Part shown: in pieces, positions 33,329 through 41,840 of the stretch
How the letters are laid out: each line of letters starts with the position of its first letter
How positions within the stretch are numbered: position 1 is the first letter of the stretch
NCBI GenBank assembly: GCA_902787755.1
Contig: CADAHL010000017.1
Coordinates: forward strand, 1 to 55,961
Direction of reading: 5' to 3'
Length of the DNA: 55,961 nt
Origin: Oscillospiraceae bacterium
Lineage (GTDB): Bacteria; Bacillota; Clostridia; Oscillospirales; Oscillospiraceae
Position numbers and translations under genes: made by a program
The notes under the pieces: generated by a model
The model's input: the letters and a program-made list of their open reading frames with translations, nothing else
What the model was told of the DNA's origin: nothing
Database searches by the model: none

Positions 33329-34267
33329 TTATTCTTCTTCGGGAACCTCCAGATCCAGACCCAGCTCCCGGGGCAGGAAACGGGGACAGGTGTTCTCAGA
33401 CACGGTGATCACCGAGGAGGCCAGCCGGGCGCCGATCTCGCAGGAATCGCGCAGGTCCTTTCCGTAGGTCAGGCCGATGGCCACGCCGGCACAGAAGGCG
33501 TCCCCGGCGCCGGCGGTATCCCGGACCCGGACGGGCTTGGCCGGGCAGACCCCGTGCTCGCCCTCGCAGGTGGCGTAGACCGCGCCGTCGCCGCCCATGG
33601 TCACCACCATGGAGGGGATGCGGGCGCTGCGGATCCGCTCCACCAGCTCCTCGGCCAGCTCCGAGGGCCGCAGCTCGGAGAAATCGGCGGCAAAGAGCAG
33701 ACCGGCCTCCTGGACGTTGCAGACAAAGCAGTCCACATCCTGGAGGAAGTCCCGGCGCTGGGAGGCGATGCTCATGTTGGCCACCAGGGCATAGACCCGC
33801 TTTCCGTGCTTTTTGGCCAGGCGCAGGATGGACTTGACGATGTCCTTGTCCATATCGATCTCCAGCACGATGCTGTCCGCGTCGGCAAAGATCTCGTCCC
33901 CCTGCTCCTCCAGCAGCGTGAGCATGGGATCCATATTGGGCCGCTTGGAGATGGAGGAGACGATATCCCCGGCGGCATCGTGGATGGCCAGCCATATGCC
34001 CATGCCGTCCGGCACCCGGATCACATAGCGGGTGTCCACCTTGTGATTGTGCAGCTTGCGGATCACCTCGCCGCCCTCGGCGGTCTCGTCCACCATGCTC
34101 ACAAAGCGGGGGCGCAGCTCCACGTTGGCGATGTCCTCCGCCACGTTCCGGCCCACGCCGCCGTGGACGATCTCCACCCATCCGGCGTTGCGCCCGGAGG
34201 GGATATACTTGTTGTCGGGGAAGCCCTTGATATCTACGAATACGTTTCCGGCGACTACGATCGGCAT
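33329..34267 (-). CDS. PfkB family carbohydrate (or nucleoside) kinase
   Basis: 312 residues, start ATG at 34265-34267 with AAAGGAG upstream. The ribokinase fold is clear: VVAGNVFVDIKGFP start, GGVGRNVAEDIA (substrate-side glycine motif), VVTMGGDGAVYA and the catalytic DTAGAGDAFCAG. The GRN-AE pattern and length are close to pseudouridine kinase or ribokinase-like enzymes, but the substrate cannot be fixed from motifs. It follows the MATE gene by 34 bases on the same strand. It is not next to the sugar operon at 40-45 kb, so a shared pathway is not supported. Confidence 0.88.
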   Translation of the reverse strand: MPIVVAGNVFVDIKGFPDNKYIPSGRNAGWVEIVHGGVGRNVAEDIANVELRPRFVSMVDETAEGGEVIRKLHNHKVDTRYVIRVPDGMGIWLAIHDAAGDIVSSISKRPNMDPMLTLLEEQGDEIFADADSIVLEIDMDKDIVKSILRLAKKHGKRVYALVANMSIASQRRDFLQDVDCFVCNVQEAGLLFAADFSELRPSELAEELVERIRSARIPSMVVTMGGDGAVYATCEGEHGVCPAKPVRVRDTAGAGDAFCAGVAIGLTYGKDLRDSCEIGARLASSVITVSENTCPRFLPRELGLDLEVPEEE

Positions 34268-34301
34268 AAGCTGCTCCTTTCGTCTCTCTATGCGTTGGGG
34301 A

Positions 34302-35654
34302 TCAGGCGCCTGCTTTATCAAAGCTGTGCACCCAATCGGCTTTCCAATAGTAAATGCCCAGAAAAATGACGCTCAGGGCCCAGGTCAGGGGATAGACCCA
34401 GTTGACGGTGTTGATGCTGGGGTACAGGGGGACCATGATCTGCAGAAAGGCCACCCGCACCACGCACCAGAACAGCAGCATGGAGACCATGGGCACCACC
34501 GCCTTGCCCGCGCCCCGGAGCACCGCCGCCAGACCGTGGGCCAGGGCCAGCAGGAAGAACATCGGCGCGCAGACATAGGCCCGCTGGGCGCCGAAGGCGA
34601 TGGCCTCCGGCTCGGAGGTGAAGGCGCCTACCAGAACGGGGGCCAGGGCCGCTACCAGAAGGCCCACAGCTTCGGCGGCCAGCATGCAGCAGATCAGACC
34701 GAAGCGGGCGCCCCGTTTGGCCCGGTCGTATTCTTTGGCACCCAGGTTCTGGCCCACGAAGGTGGTGATGGAGATGATGAAGCTGTTGATGGGCAGGAAG
34801 GCGAAGCCCTCGATCCGCCCATAAGCGCCGCAGCCGGCTACGGCCATGGTGCCGAAGGCGTTGATGTTGGACTGGACCACCACGTTGGCGATGGCGATTA
34901 CCGAGTTCTGCAGGCCGGAGGGCAGACCGTAGCGCACGATCAACCGGAGCATGGGCCAGTCGAAGCCGATCTTCCGGGGCATCACCCGGTAGTCCTCCGG
35001 GGTGGTCAGAAGCCGCCGCAGGCACAGCAGGCCGCTGAGAAACTGGGCCAGAATGGTGGCCAGGGCCGCCCCGCCCACGCCGGTGTGGAACAGACCGATG
35101 AAGGCGATATCCAGCACCACGTTCAGGCACGAGGAGAAGATCAGGTACTTCAGGGGATTCTTCCCGTCGCCCACCGCCTGCATCACGCCCCGCAGGCCGT
35201 TGTACATCACCAGGCCCAGGCTGCCGGCGAAGAAGATCCGGATATAGGTCACCGACTGCTCCATCACGTCTTCGGGCGTGTCCATCCAGCGCAGCAGCAC
35301 CGGGGCGAAAATCACGCCGAAGACCGTCATCAGCAGGCCGGCGGTCAGGCTGAAGGCGATGTTGGTGTGGATGGCCTTGGACAGGTTCTCTTTGTCCCGG
35401 GCGCCGAAATACCGGGAGACCAGAACGCCCGCTCCGGCGGAGATGCCCACAAAGAGGCTGATGATCAGGTAGACCAGAGTCCCGGTGGCGCTGACCGCGG
35501 CCAGGGCATCATTGCCCAGCATCCGACCCACGATCAGCGCGTCGGCGGTGTTATAGAGCTGCTGGAACAGGTTGCCCAGGAACAGAGGCGCGGCGAAGCG
35601 GAGCATCTGGGCGCCGATGGGTCCTTCCGTCATGCGCAGGGAATCCTGTTTCAT
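34302..35654 (-). CDS. MATE family efflux transporter
   Basis: 450 residues, start ATG at 35652-35654 (AGAGG upstream). Twelve hydrophobic spans in two pseudo-repeats; starts MTEGPIGAQMLRFAAPLFLGNLFQQLYN, and NTADALIVGRMLG is the classic NorM/DinF-type segment. It exports drugs or metabolites driven by sodium or proton gradients. A promoter and a hairpin with terminator character lie in its leader (35703-35779). Confidence 0.93.
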   Translation of the reverse strand: MKQDSLRMTEGPIGAQMLRFAAPLFLGNLFQQLYNTADALIVGRMLGNDALAAVSATGTLVYLIISLFVGISAGAGVLVSRYFGARDKENLSKAIHTNIAFSLTAGLLMTVFGVIFAPVLLRWMDTPEDVMEQSVTYIRIFFAGSLGLVMYNGLRGVMQAVGDGKNPLKYLIFSSCLNVVLDIAFIGLFHTGVGGAALATILAQFLSGLLCLRRLLTTPEDYRVMPRKIGFDWPMLRLIVRYGLPSGLQNSVIAIANVVVQSNINAFGTMAVAGCGAYGRIEGFAFLPINSFIISITTFVGQNLGAKEYDRAKRGARFGLICCMLAAEAVGLLVAALAPVLVGAFTSEPEAIAFGAQRAYVCAPMFFLLALAHGLAAVLRGAGKAVVPMVSMLLFWCVVRVAFLQIMVPLYPSINTVNWVYPLTWALSVIFLGIYYWKADWVHSFDKAGA

Positions 35655-35702
35655 AGCACAAGCCTCTTGTCCGCAGGCGCCCGGAGCGGGCGACCGGTGA
35701 TA

Positions 35703-35737
35703 AAACAGGGACCGCACGATCCGCGCGATCCCTGTTG
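35703..35737 (-). terminator. Hairpin with T tail upstream of the MATE gene (terminator or attenuator)
   Basis: Minus strand AACAGGGATCGC / GTGCGGTCCCTGTT (imperfect) followed by TTTATC. It lies directly after the MATE -10 box, so it either ends the upstream PGDYG transcript or acts as an attenuator in the MATE leader. Confidence 0.6.
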
Positions 35738-35749
35738 ATCGTTTTCGAC

Positions 35750-35779
35750 ATTATAACCCGAAGCTCTCCGGGCTGTCAA
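35750..35779 (-). promoter_or_regulatory. Promoter upstream of the MATE-PfkB operon
   Basis: Minus strand TTGACA (35779-35774), 18-base spacer, TATAAT (35755-35750). Confidence 0.75.
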
Positions 35780-35848
35780 TAAGTGTCAGGAGAAGGGGAG
35801 TGAGAACAAAGAAAAAGAGAGCCCAGGGCCGGCAGCTGGCTGCCTGCC

Positions 35849-35876
35849 CGGCGGAGCGGATCATGATCCGCTCCGG
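35849..35876 (-). terminator. Palindromic hairpin after the PGDYG-like gene
   Basis: GCCGGAGCGGATCATGATCC... palindrome (22-bp core GGAGCGGATCATGATCCGCT plus CC). It lies just after the stop codon on the minus strand; a T-rich stretch (CTCTTTTTCTTTG) comes about 30 bases later. Confidence 0.55.
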
Positions 35877-35881
35877 CATCC

Positions 35882-36421
35882 TCAGCTCAAAATCTCGTAG
35901 GCCGCGTCGAACTCCTCCCGGACCACGAAGTTGAAGTCCACGTCGGTGATCTGCCCAAGCTCGTCCCGGTCGATCCGATAGAAGACCAGCACCGCGTCCC
36001 CGGGGGCTGTGAGCCGGGTGCCCCAGAGCTGGGCGGAGAAGCAGCGCTCCGGATCGGCCTCGTTGAGGATCAGCCGCCCCCGGGCCAGAAGCCAGTCCAG
36101 CGCCTCCGGGCGGGGCTGACCCAGCTGCCAGGCGTCCAGGGTCTTCGGGATGGCCACGAAGCCCGTCTCCGTCTCCCGGTGGGTTTGCAGAAAGACCTCC
36201 CGACGGACGGGGTAGGGGAAGCCTCCCTGATCCAGCTTCACAAAGTCCCCGGGCTGAGCCAGTTCTCCGGGGCCCTCGCCGCTCTCCCGGGTGCGGACCC
36301 GGATCCCGCCATCGGGCTGGGGGACCAGCAGGCCCCGGGCGATCAGCTCCCACTCCAGGGGGCTTCCCTCGCCCAGACACAGGGCGGTCACCGGTCCGGC
36401 AGGACGCTTGCGTACCTTCAT
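35882..36421 (-). CDS. PGDYG-domain-like protein, partner of the RyR-domain protein
   Basis: 179 residues; start ATG at 36419-36421 inside the ATGA overlap with the upstream RyR gene. The middle part PGDFVKLDQGGFPYPVRREVF resembles the short PGDYG domain (G-D-[YF]-[LV]... P-V-x-x-x-x-F). The rest includes LEWELIARGLLVPQPDGG and a C-terminal DVDFNFVVREEFDAAYEIL. No membrane spans. The strict coupling suggests a complex with the RyR protein. The domain call is tentative; function is unknown. Confidence 0.55.
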   Translation of the reverse strand: MKVRKRPAGPVTALCLGEGSPLEWELIARGLLVPQPDGGIRVRTRESGEGPGELAQPGDFVKLDQGGFPYPVRREVFLQTHRETETGFVAIPKTLDAWQLGQPRPEALDWLLARGRLILNEADPERCFSAQLWGTRLTAPGDAVLVFYRIDRDELGQITDVDFNFVVREEFDAAYEILS

Positions 36422-38808
36422 GACTGCCCGCCTTTCTCCGGCCGGAGAACCTGCAGAACCAGATCCAGCCAGTACTCTCCCTCGTCGGCTCCGCATTCCG
36501 CCAGCAGGGGGAAGCGCTGCAGCAGCGTCTGGGCCGTTTCGTTTTCCCCAGCCACGTTCAGGCGCCGGGCCAGCTCCGGAAGCTCGGCCGCGGTAAGCCG
36601 AGGGCCGTTCTCCCCGTAGGGAGAATCATAGAGTTTCAGACCCAGGGGGGCGGGGGCGACCTCCGGATGCCGGAGCCGGGGCGGCGCTTCGCTTGGCCGG
36701 GGCGACGGAGCGGGCCGGGGCCCTTCCTCCGCCTGCTGACCCTTTTTCACCAGCGACCGCAGGTCGGACACATAGTCCAGCAGGTCCTTGTCGTCCTCGG
36801 TGTTGTTGTAATCCACGCACTCCACCAGACAGGGGTGAAGCCGGGCGGGGATGTTCTTGTAGGCGTAGAAGCACAGCTCCCGCCAGTCCTCCGGACGCAG
36901 GGAGCCGTCCCGGACCCGGCAGAGGGTCTCGTACAGCTTGGGCGGCCGGGAGAAGCCCAGGGAGCGCAGGAAGGCGCACCAGCGGCGGTGCTCCAGCCAG
37001 CGGAGCCGGTCCACCAGAGGCTGATCCAGGGGCTCCATGGCCTGCTGATAGGCCAGTTTCCTCTCCAGCTCGTCCCCGTCCCGGACCCCGGCGCAGTACA
37101 TCTTCACCGGGGTGTGGAAGGCCCGGGCCACCCGGGACCAGTCGTTGTACAGATCGTCCCGGGAGGCGCTCACGTCCTTCAGGGAGTGGAGCTCCGCCTC
37201 CCGGCCCCGGCGCTGCCGCAGCCGGACCAGGTCCGCGCCGTCCACCGCCACGCTCTCCCAGCGGAAGCGATCCTCCAGGGTGCCGAAGATCAGCATGTCG
37301 GGGCTGACCCGCGTCTCGTCCAGACGCCCATAGTCCCGGAACCGTTCGCTGACCACCCGGCTGGTATCGCTGTTCTGGACCAGCAGAGAGACGGTCTTCT
37401 TCCCCGGGTATTTCCCGGAGCCCTTCAGCAGGCTCAGAGTCCGGCGCAGCTCGTCGCCCAGGGCCACGTTCTCCTCGTCGCTGTCCCCCATGACCAGGAA
37501 GCGGCTGGCCTGGGCCAGACGGAAGGGCTCCTGACTGCCGTACTGGCAGACCCGCTCCGCCGTCAGCAGCTCCCGGATCGGCGCGGTCCGGGGATCGGCC
37601 TCCACAAAGCACAGGGAGGCGTAGATGGGGGAGGGGTCCTCTTTGCCGGGCCGCAGGCGCAGACACTCGTGGCCCGGCTTGCAGGAATCCAGCAGCTCCG
37701 GGCTGAAGCGCCGCAGGGCGGTGGCCAGCTCCGGCTCGTCCCCGTCGCCGGTCCCGGAGGGGGGATAGACCATGGCGATGCGCAGGGGGTGATCCAGCAT
37801 CTGGCCCTGCCAGAAGACGGTAGAGAACATCTCCCGGGCAAAGGGTCCCCGGCCGAAGATCACCACGTCCAGGCCCTGCCCCGGCTCCAGATCCCGGAAC
37901 AGGGGGGCCTCGTCCAGGTGCAGACAGCAGGCCGTGGCCTTGTCCCGCACCACCCGGACGGTGACCCGCTTGTCCCCCACCAGGGTATCATAGCGGTGCT
38001 TCACCGCCCGCACATTCTCCAGCGCCTCGCTGTGATCGGAAAAGAGGGTGATGACGCAGCCCCGCTCCGGCTTCCACCGGGGCCTGTCCGCCTGGAGAAG
38101 ACCCTCCAGGGCCACCAGGTTCCCCGCGTCGTCCAGCTCGCCGTCCGGCGTCTGGTCGATCAGGAAAAAGCAGCAGGCCCGGGAATACCGAAAGCCCCCG
38201 CAGTGCAGCAGATCCTCCTGCAGGCACACCGCGTGCAGGTCCTTGGCCTGCACCAGCAGCTCCGAATCCTCCTCGCCGCCGTCGGAATAGCAGTCGGTGA
38301 AGACGATGGCGGGGCGGCCGCGCCCGGCCTCCCGGTCCAGAATATCCCGGGCCAGGAGGATCGAGCGCTCGTTGAGCTCGGAGAAGATCATCAGCCGCCG
38401 GCGGCGCACCGCCAGCAGACGCAGCTCCGGAGAGATCCCGGCCAGCACGTCGTAGATGACCGCGCCGCCCACGATGGGCGCCACGGTAAAGACCACGGCC
38501 CGGTACCAGTAGAGGATCCCGGCCAGGATCCCGTCTCCGGCCCGGGGGCCGCCGGTGATGGCCTCATAGCCCGCGTCCAGAGAAAAGACCTGCATGGTGT
38601 CGATAAACACGCCGGAGGGGAAGAAGCGCTCCCCGTCGGCGGCCAGTCTGGCGCATTCCACCAGGAACACCGCCCCCACCACCGCCAGGGTCAGCCGCAG
38701 CAGCCTCCGGCTCAGCCGCTGCTGCCGGGACAGAAAGAAAAACCGCAGGATCCCCCAGCAGAACAGGGCCAGGGAACACAGATTCAAAAACAAGCTCCAC
38801 GGATGCAT
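36418..38808 (-). CDS. Membrane protein with two RCK/TrkA-N-like Rossmann regions and a C-terminal RyR domain
   Basis: 796 residues; GGGAGGAGG before the ATG. Three hydrophobic spans at about residues 6-26, 37-57 and 98-124 precede a cytoplasmic part. A first Rossmann-like region starts RRRLMIFSELNERSILLARD, a second LDVVIFGRGPFAREMFSTVF, as in RCK/TrkA-N gating domains. At about residues 590-680 a bacterial RyR domain is recognisable: RLRWLEHRRWCAFLRSLGF, a loop, then YKNIPARLHPCLVECVDYN (compare eH-x-R-W and L-H-P-x-L). The last 110 residues are Pro-rich then helical. RyR domains are thought to sense nucleotide ligands. Strong own promoter; operon with the PGDYG-like gene. Confidence 0.7.
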   Translation of the reverse strand: MHPWSLFLNLCSLALFCWGILRFFFLSRQQRLSRRLLRLTLAVVGAVFLVECARLAADGERFFPSGVFIDTMQVFSLDAGYEAITGGPRAGDGILAGILYWYRAVVFTVAPIVGGAVIYDVLAGISPELRLLAVRRRRLMIFSELNERSILLARDILDREAGRGRPAIVFTDCYSDGGEEDSELLVQAKDLHAVCLQEDLLHCGGFRYSRACCFFLIDQTPDGELDDAGNLVALEGLLQADRPRWKPERGCVITLFSDHSEALENVRAVKHRYDTLVGDKRVTVRVVRDKATACCLHLDEAPLFRDLEPGQGLDVVIFGRGPFAREMFSTVFWQGQMLDHPLRIAMVYPPSGTGDGDEPELATALRRFSPELLDSCKPGHECLRLRPGKEDPSPIYASLCFVEADPRTAPIRELLTAERVCQYGSQEPFRLAQASRFLVMGDSDEENVALGDELRRTLSLLKGSGKYPGKKTVSLLVQNSDTSRVVSERFRDYGRLDETRVSPDMLIFGTLEDRFRWESVAVDGADLVRLRQRRGREAELHSLKDVSASRDDLYNDWSRVARAFHTPVKMYCAGVRDGDELERKLAYQQAMEPLDQPLVDRLRWLEHRRWCAFLRSLGFSRPPKLYETLCRVRDGSLRPEDWRELCFYAYKNIPARLHPCLVECVDYNNTEDDKDLLDYVSDLRSLVKKGQQAEEGPRPAPSPRPSEAPPRLRHPEVAPAPLGLKLYDSPYGENGPRLTAAELPELARRLNVAGENETAQTLLQRFPLLAECGADEGEYWLDLVLQVLRPEKGGQS

Positions 38809-38837
38809 CGCAGGACCTCCTCCCGTCGTTCGGTCAA

Positions 38838-38866
38838 AGTATAGCAGAACTCGGAAATTTTGACAA
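38838..38866 (-). promoter_or_regulatory. Promoter of the RyR-PGDYG operon
   Basis: Minus strand TTGTCA (38866-38861), 17-base spacer, TATACT (38843-38838). Confidence 0.85.
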
Positions 38867-38949
38867 TCATATCTCGGAACTTCTGCGCAAACCCGATGCT
38901 TCGACGGGGAAGGGACGGATCTGTTCCCGGACCCTGCCGCGGGTTCCGG

Positions 38950-39207
38950 TCAGTCCGGCCCCTTGTACTTGCGTCTGGTGGCAAGGCCGCCCCGGATATG
39001 CCGCTCGGCCTTGTTCCGATCCAGCAGACGGCGCACCTGCCGGGACAGGCTCCGGTCGATCCGGGGCAGGCGTTCGGTCAGATCCTTGTGCACGGTGGAT
39101 TTGCTCACGCCGAAGCGCAGGGCGGCGGCCCGGACGGTGGCCGACTGTTCGATGATGTACAGGGCCTCGTCCCGGACCCGATCCTCGATGTTTGTTTGCA
39201 CAGTCAT
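38950..39207 (-). CDS. spoIIID: Sporulation transcription factor SpoIIID
   Basis: 85 residues; start ATG at 39205-39207 with GGGGGAG upstream. The helix-turn-helix ATVRAAALRFGVSKSTVHKD and the basic C-terminal tail HIRGGLATRRKYK are diagnostic. SpoIIID switches mother-cell gene expression between sigma-E and sigma-K stages, so the organism should make endospores. It lies just upstream of the RyR operon on the same strand; that operon has its own promoter in between. Confidence 0.95.
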   Translation of the reverse strand: MTVQTNIEDRVRDEALYIIEQSATVRAAALRFGVSKSTVHKDLTERLPRIDRSLSRQVRRLLDRNKAERHIRGGLATRRKYKGPD

Positions 39208-39308
39208 CACTCCCCCTGGGCCGAAAGCGACGGCCCGGTCATGGTCCATGTATATGACCGGCGGCGGGGAGATATGAGCCCTGACGAAAACCGGGGAGCG
39301 GAGACGAA

Positions 39309-39349
39309 AAAACCGGAGGATGAGAAAACCTGCGTTTTCCATCCTCCGG
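39309..39349 (-). terminator. Terminator of nagB
   Basis: Minus strand CCGGAGGATGGAAAAC ... GTTTTCTCATCCTCCGG followed by six T. Confidence 0.88.
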
Positions 39350-39369
39350 CGAGGTCGTTTCTGCTTTCT

Positions 39370-40104
39370 TTACCCTTTGTAGCCGATCTGCTCGGCCAGG
39401 GCCTTGGTGATGATGACGGTGGAATCGGGATGGGCCTTCATCAGGGTCACGGGGCACCTGGGGGTGATCACGTCCTCCACCAGCAGCTTCCGGGCGGCCT
39501 CGGCCTTGTTGGAGCCGCTGATGATGGTGACCAGCTTCTTTGCCCGCATGATCTCGCCGATGCCCATGGTCAGAGCGGTGCGGGGCACCTCGTCCCGGGA
39601 GGCGAAGAAGCGGGCGTTGGCGTCGATGGTGCTCTCGTCGATGTACTCCATGTGGGCGGAGGCGTGCAGCTCGTCGGCAGGCTCGTTGAAGGCGATGTGT
39701 CCGTCGGGACCCACGCCCAGCAGCTGCAGGGCCACATGACTGTCGCGCAGCACGGCCCGGAACTCCTCCAGGTTCTTCTCCACGTCGCCCAGGCCCTTGG
39801 CCACATAGGTGTGGGCCTTGTCGATGTTGATATGGTCAAAGAGATTGGAGTCCATGAAATAGCGGTAGCTCTGCTCGTGGTCCGGGGCCAGGCCCACGTA
39901 CTCGTCCAGGTTCACGGTGCTGACCTGGGAGAAGTCCAGACCCTCTTCCCGGAAGCGGCGGGCCAGCTCCTGATAGATGCCCACCGGGCTGGAGCCGGTG
40001 GCCAGACCCAGGCAGCAGTCGGGCTGGGAGCGGACTACGGCTTCGATGAGATCGGCGCCGATGGCGCACTGCTCTTCATAGCTGTCAACGACAAATACCT
40101 GCAT
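39370..40104 (-). CDS. nagB: Glucosamine-6-phosphate deaminase
   Basis: 244 residues, full length. Conserved blocks: LGLATGSSPVGIYQEL (phosphate loop), STVNLDEYVGL (catalytic Asp), QLLGVGPDGHIAFNEP (catalytic His and Glu side) and ALTMGIGEIMRAKKL. It converts glucosamine-6-phosphate to fructose-6-phosphate and ammonia in amino-sugar catabolism. AAAGGAG precedes the ATG; single-gene transcript with promoter at 40165-40193 and its own terminator. nagA is not nearby. Confidence 0.97.
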   Translation of the reverse strand: MQVFVVDSYEEQCAIGADLIEAVVRSQPDCCLGLATGSSPVGIYQELARRFREEGLDFSQVSTVNLDEYVGLAPDHEQSYRYFMDSNLFDHINIDKAHTYVAKGLGDVEKNLEEFRAVLRDSHVALQLLGVGPDGHIAFNEPADELHASAHMEYIDESTIDANARFFASRDEVPRTALTMGIGEIMRAKKLVTIISGSNKAEAARKLLVEDVITPRCPVTLMKAHPDSTVIITKALAEQIGYKG

Positions 40105-40164
40105 AGATTTCTTCTCCTTTGTTAGAATCTGCGGGCGGAAGGGTCCCGCGCTTTTCCGGGGAAC

Positions 40165-40193
40165 AGTATAGCACAGAGAAAAGGGGCTGTCAC
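40165..40193 (-). promoter_or_regulatory. nagB promoter
   Basis: Minus strand GTGACA (40193-40188), 17-base spacer, TATACT (40170-40165). The -35 box lies inside the terminator of the upstream sugar operon. Confidence 0.75.
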
Positions 40194-40220
40194 CAGATTT
40201 TTTCCGGCGACAGCCCGATT
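40181..40220 (-). terminator. Terminator of the sugar-catabolic operon
   Basis: Minus strand GGGCTGTC-GCCGG / CTGGT-GACAGCCC with an A-rich loop, followed by CTTTTC; it overlaps the nagB -35 region. Confidence 0.75.
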
Positions 40221-40240
40221 TTTTCTATCTGATTGCCGTA

Positions 40241-40921
40241 TTACAGCGACAGAACGAGGTTCTCTCCGGTGATGCCCACATAGGCGCCTTCCGCGGCCTG
40301 GGGGGAATCGGGGTGGCAGGTCAGCCACTTGTTGCGCATCCACAGCAGCTTTTCCTCGCCGTCGGCGCCGGTGTCCACCCCGTCGATGGGGGTGTTGGTA
40401 TCCTTCTCCAGCACGACCAGGCAGTTGAAGCCCCGGTCGGAGACCCGGCAGGGCGCGAAGTGCAGCACCAGAGGCAGCACCTCCACCGCCGTCATGGGCG
40501 GCAGATAGAAGCCCACCACGTCGCCGGAGTTCATGGCGCCGTCACGCAGGGTTTCCGGCAGGGCCAGCAGCAGCACCAGACCGGTGGTGGAGAAGTTCAC
40601 CTCGCTGCAGCGGTGGTATTCCATGGCGTTCAGGCAGTGGCCCTGACCGTTGCAGAAGCCGGCCTGCACCGGCATCATGCCGAAGGCCCGGCGGCGGAGA
40701 GAGGGCAGGGCGTCGGCGCCCTCCAGACCCTCCTCGGAGGGGAAGTATACGTTCCCGGATTGGGGGATGGCCACCTGGTCCAGGCGGCGGGCCAGATCGG
40801 CGGTCTCCCGATCGCTCAGGGGCAGGACCCGGCCGTAGGGGGCGAAGGCCGCGTCGCGCACGTCGTACAGGGGCAGGCGGGGGTTCTTCTCCCGCAGGGC
40901 TTCCAGAAGCTTGGTTTCCAA
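40241..40921 (-). CDS. DUF4867 family cupin-like protein (candidate sugar isomerase)
   Basis: 226 residues, last gene of the operon. The sequence fits DUF4867: AMEYHRCSEVNFSTTGLVLLL with Glu, His and Glu as possible metal ligands, GDVVGFYLPPMTAVEVLP and LVLHFAPCRV with another His, in a double-stranded beta-helix-like layout. As I recall, a DUF4867 protein was assigned as the sulfoquinovose isomerase in a Bacillus sulfoglycolytic cluster, which would fit the transketolase, RpiB and dehydrogenase genes upstream. Assignment here is by context; no activity motif proves the substrate. Confidence 0.7.
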   Translation of the reverse strand: METKLLEALREKNPRLPLYDVRDAAFAPYGRVLPLSDRETADLARRLDQVAIPQSGNVYFPSEEGLEGADALPSLRRRAFGMMPVQAGFCNGQGHCLNAMEYHRCSEVNFSTTGLVLLLALPETLRDGAMNSGDVVGFYLPPMTAVEVLPLVLHFAPCRVSDRGFNCLVVLEKDTNTPIDGVDTGADGEEKLLWMRNKWLTCHPDSPQAAEGAYVGITGENLVLSL

Positions 40922-40934
40922 TTTTTGTTCCTCC

Positions 40935-41840
40935 TTATGCTTTGCTTTCCTTATGCAGCTTTGCCCGCAGCAGGATCACCGCGGCGCCCGAGAGCACTAC
41001 CAGGATCCCCAGCAGCTTTTTGGCGGTCAGGGCCTCATCCAGGAAAAAGACCCCGATCAGGCAGCTGACCACCGGCATCAGCAGCAGGTACAGCTTCACC
41101 AGCCAGACCTCAAAGTGCTTCAGGTTGCGGTAATAGAAAAAGTAGATGCCGGTCTGGGCCAGACCGCCCAGAGCGGCCAGGAGCCAGAAGCGGGCGTCCG
41201 CGGGGAAGGCCGGGGCCTTCAGCTGGCCCGCGAGTCCCGCGCTGCAGCCGAACAGCAGCAGCACCACGAAGTTATTATAGTAGGAGATCATGTCCGAGTC
41301 CTCGTGGTACTTCTCCTGGGCGGTTTTGATAATAAAGGCGTTGGCGGTGACGCAGGCGGCGCTGAGCAGGAAAAACAGGTCCGTGGGATGGAACTCCATG
41401 CCGCCCAGCTCCACCCCCAGCACCAGCAGCACGCCCAGCAGCATGATCCCGGTGCCGATCCAGTCGGACAGATACAGCCGCTTGTGATAGACGATGACGG
41501 TGACCAGATTCACCATCAGCACGTCGGTCTTCAGCAGGGCCGTGCCGGTGGAGAGACTGCCCCCGGCGTAGCCCAGGTTGGCAAACAGGTCCAGCAGAAA
41601 GCCGAACAGGCCGATGAGCAGCAGGATCAACACCGCCTTGCCCTGGTGGAACAGCCGCCGAAAGCTGCCGTCCAGCAGCAGCTGCGCGGTCAGGAACACC
41701 AGAGCCGCCGAGCGCAGCAGAAAGCCCGCCAGCAGGGCCGAGCCGGTCCGGTCCACCAACACCTTGGACACGGCGTAGTACACCGACCAGCTCAGCACCA
41801 TCCCGGCCACCATCAGGATGTATTTCCGTTCGTCCTTCAT
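40935..41840 (-). CDS. DMT superfamily (EamA-type) transporter
   Basis: 301 residues with ten hydrophobic spans in two EamA halves (VYYAVSKVLVDRTGSALLAG in the first; LLAALGGLAQTGIYFFYY in the second). ATGA overlap with the dehydrogenase gene upstream (41837-41840) and 13 bases before DUF4867. In a sugar or sulfo-sugar operon it would import the substrate or export an end product such as dihydroxypropanesulfonate. The direction and substrate cannot be read from sequence. Confidence 0.88.
   Translation of the reverse strand: MKDERKYILMVAGMVLSWSVYYAVSKVLVDRTGSALLAGFLLRSAALVFLTAQLLLDGSFRRLFHQGKAVLILLLIGLFGFLLDLFANLGYAGGSLSTGTALLKTDVLMVNLVTVIVYHKRLYLSDWIGTGIMLLGVLLVLGVELGGMEFHPTDLFFLLSAACVTANAFIIKTAQEKYHEDSDMISYYNNFVVLLLFGCSAGLAGQLKAPAFPADARFWLLAALGGLAQTGIYFFYYRNLKHFEVWLVKLYLLLMPVVSCLIGVFFLDEALTAKKLLGILVVLSGAAVILLRAKLHKESKA

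Noticed and set aside
33329-34267. PfkB kinase as the missing kinase of the 40-45 kb sugar operon
   Set aside because: It is cotranscribed with a MATE gene and separated by six genes and several terminators; a sulfo-transketolase route does not need it.
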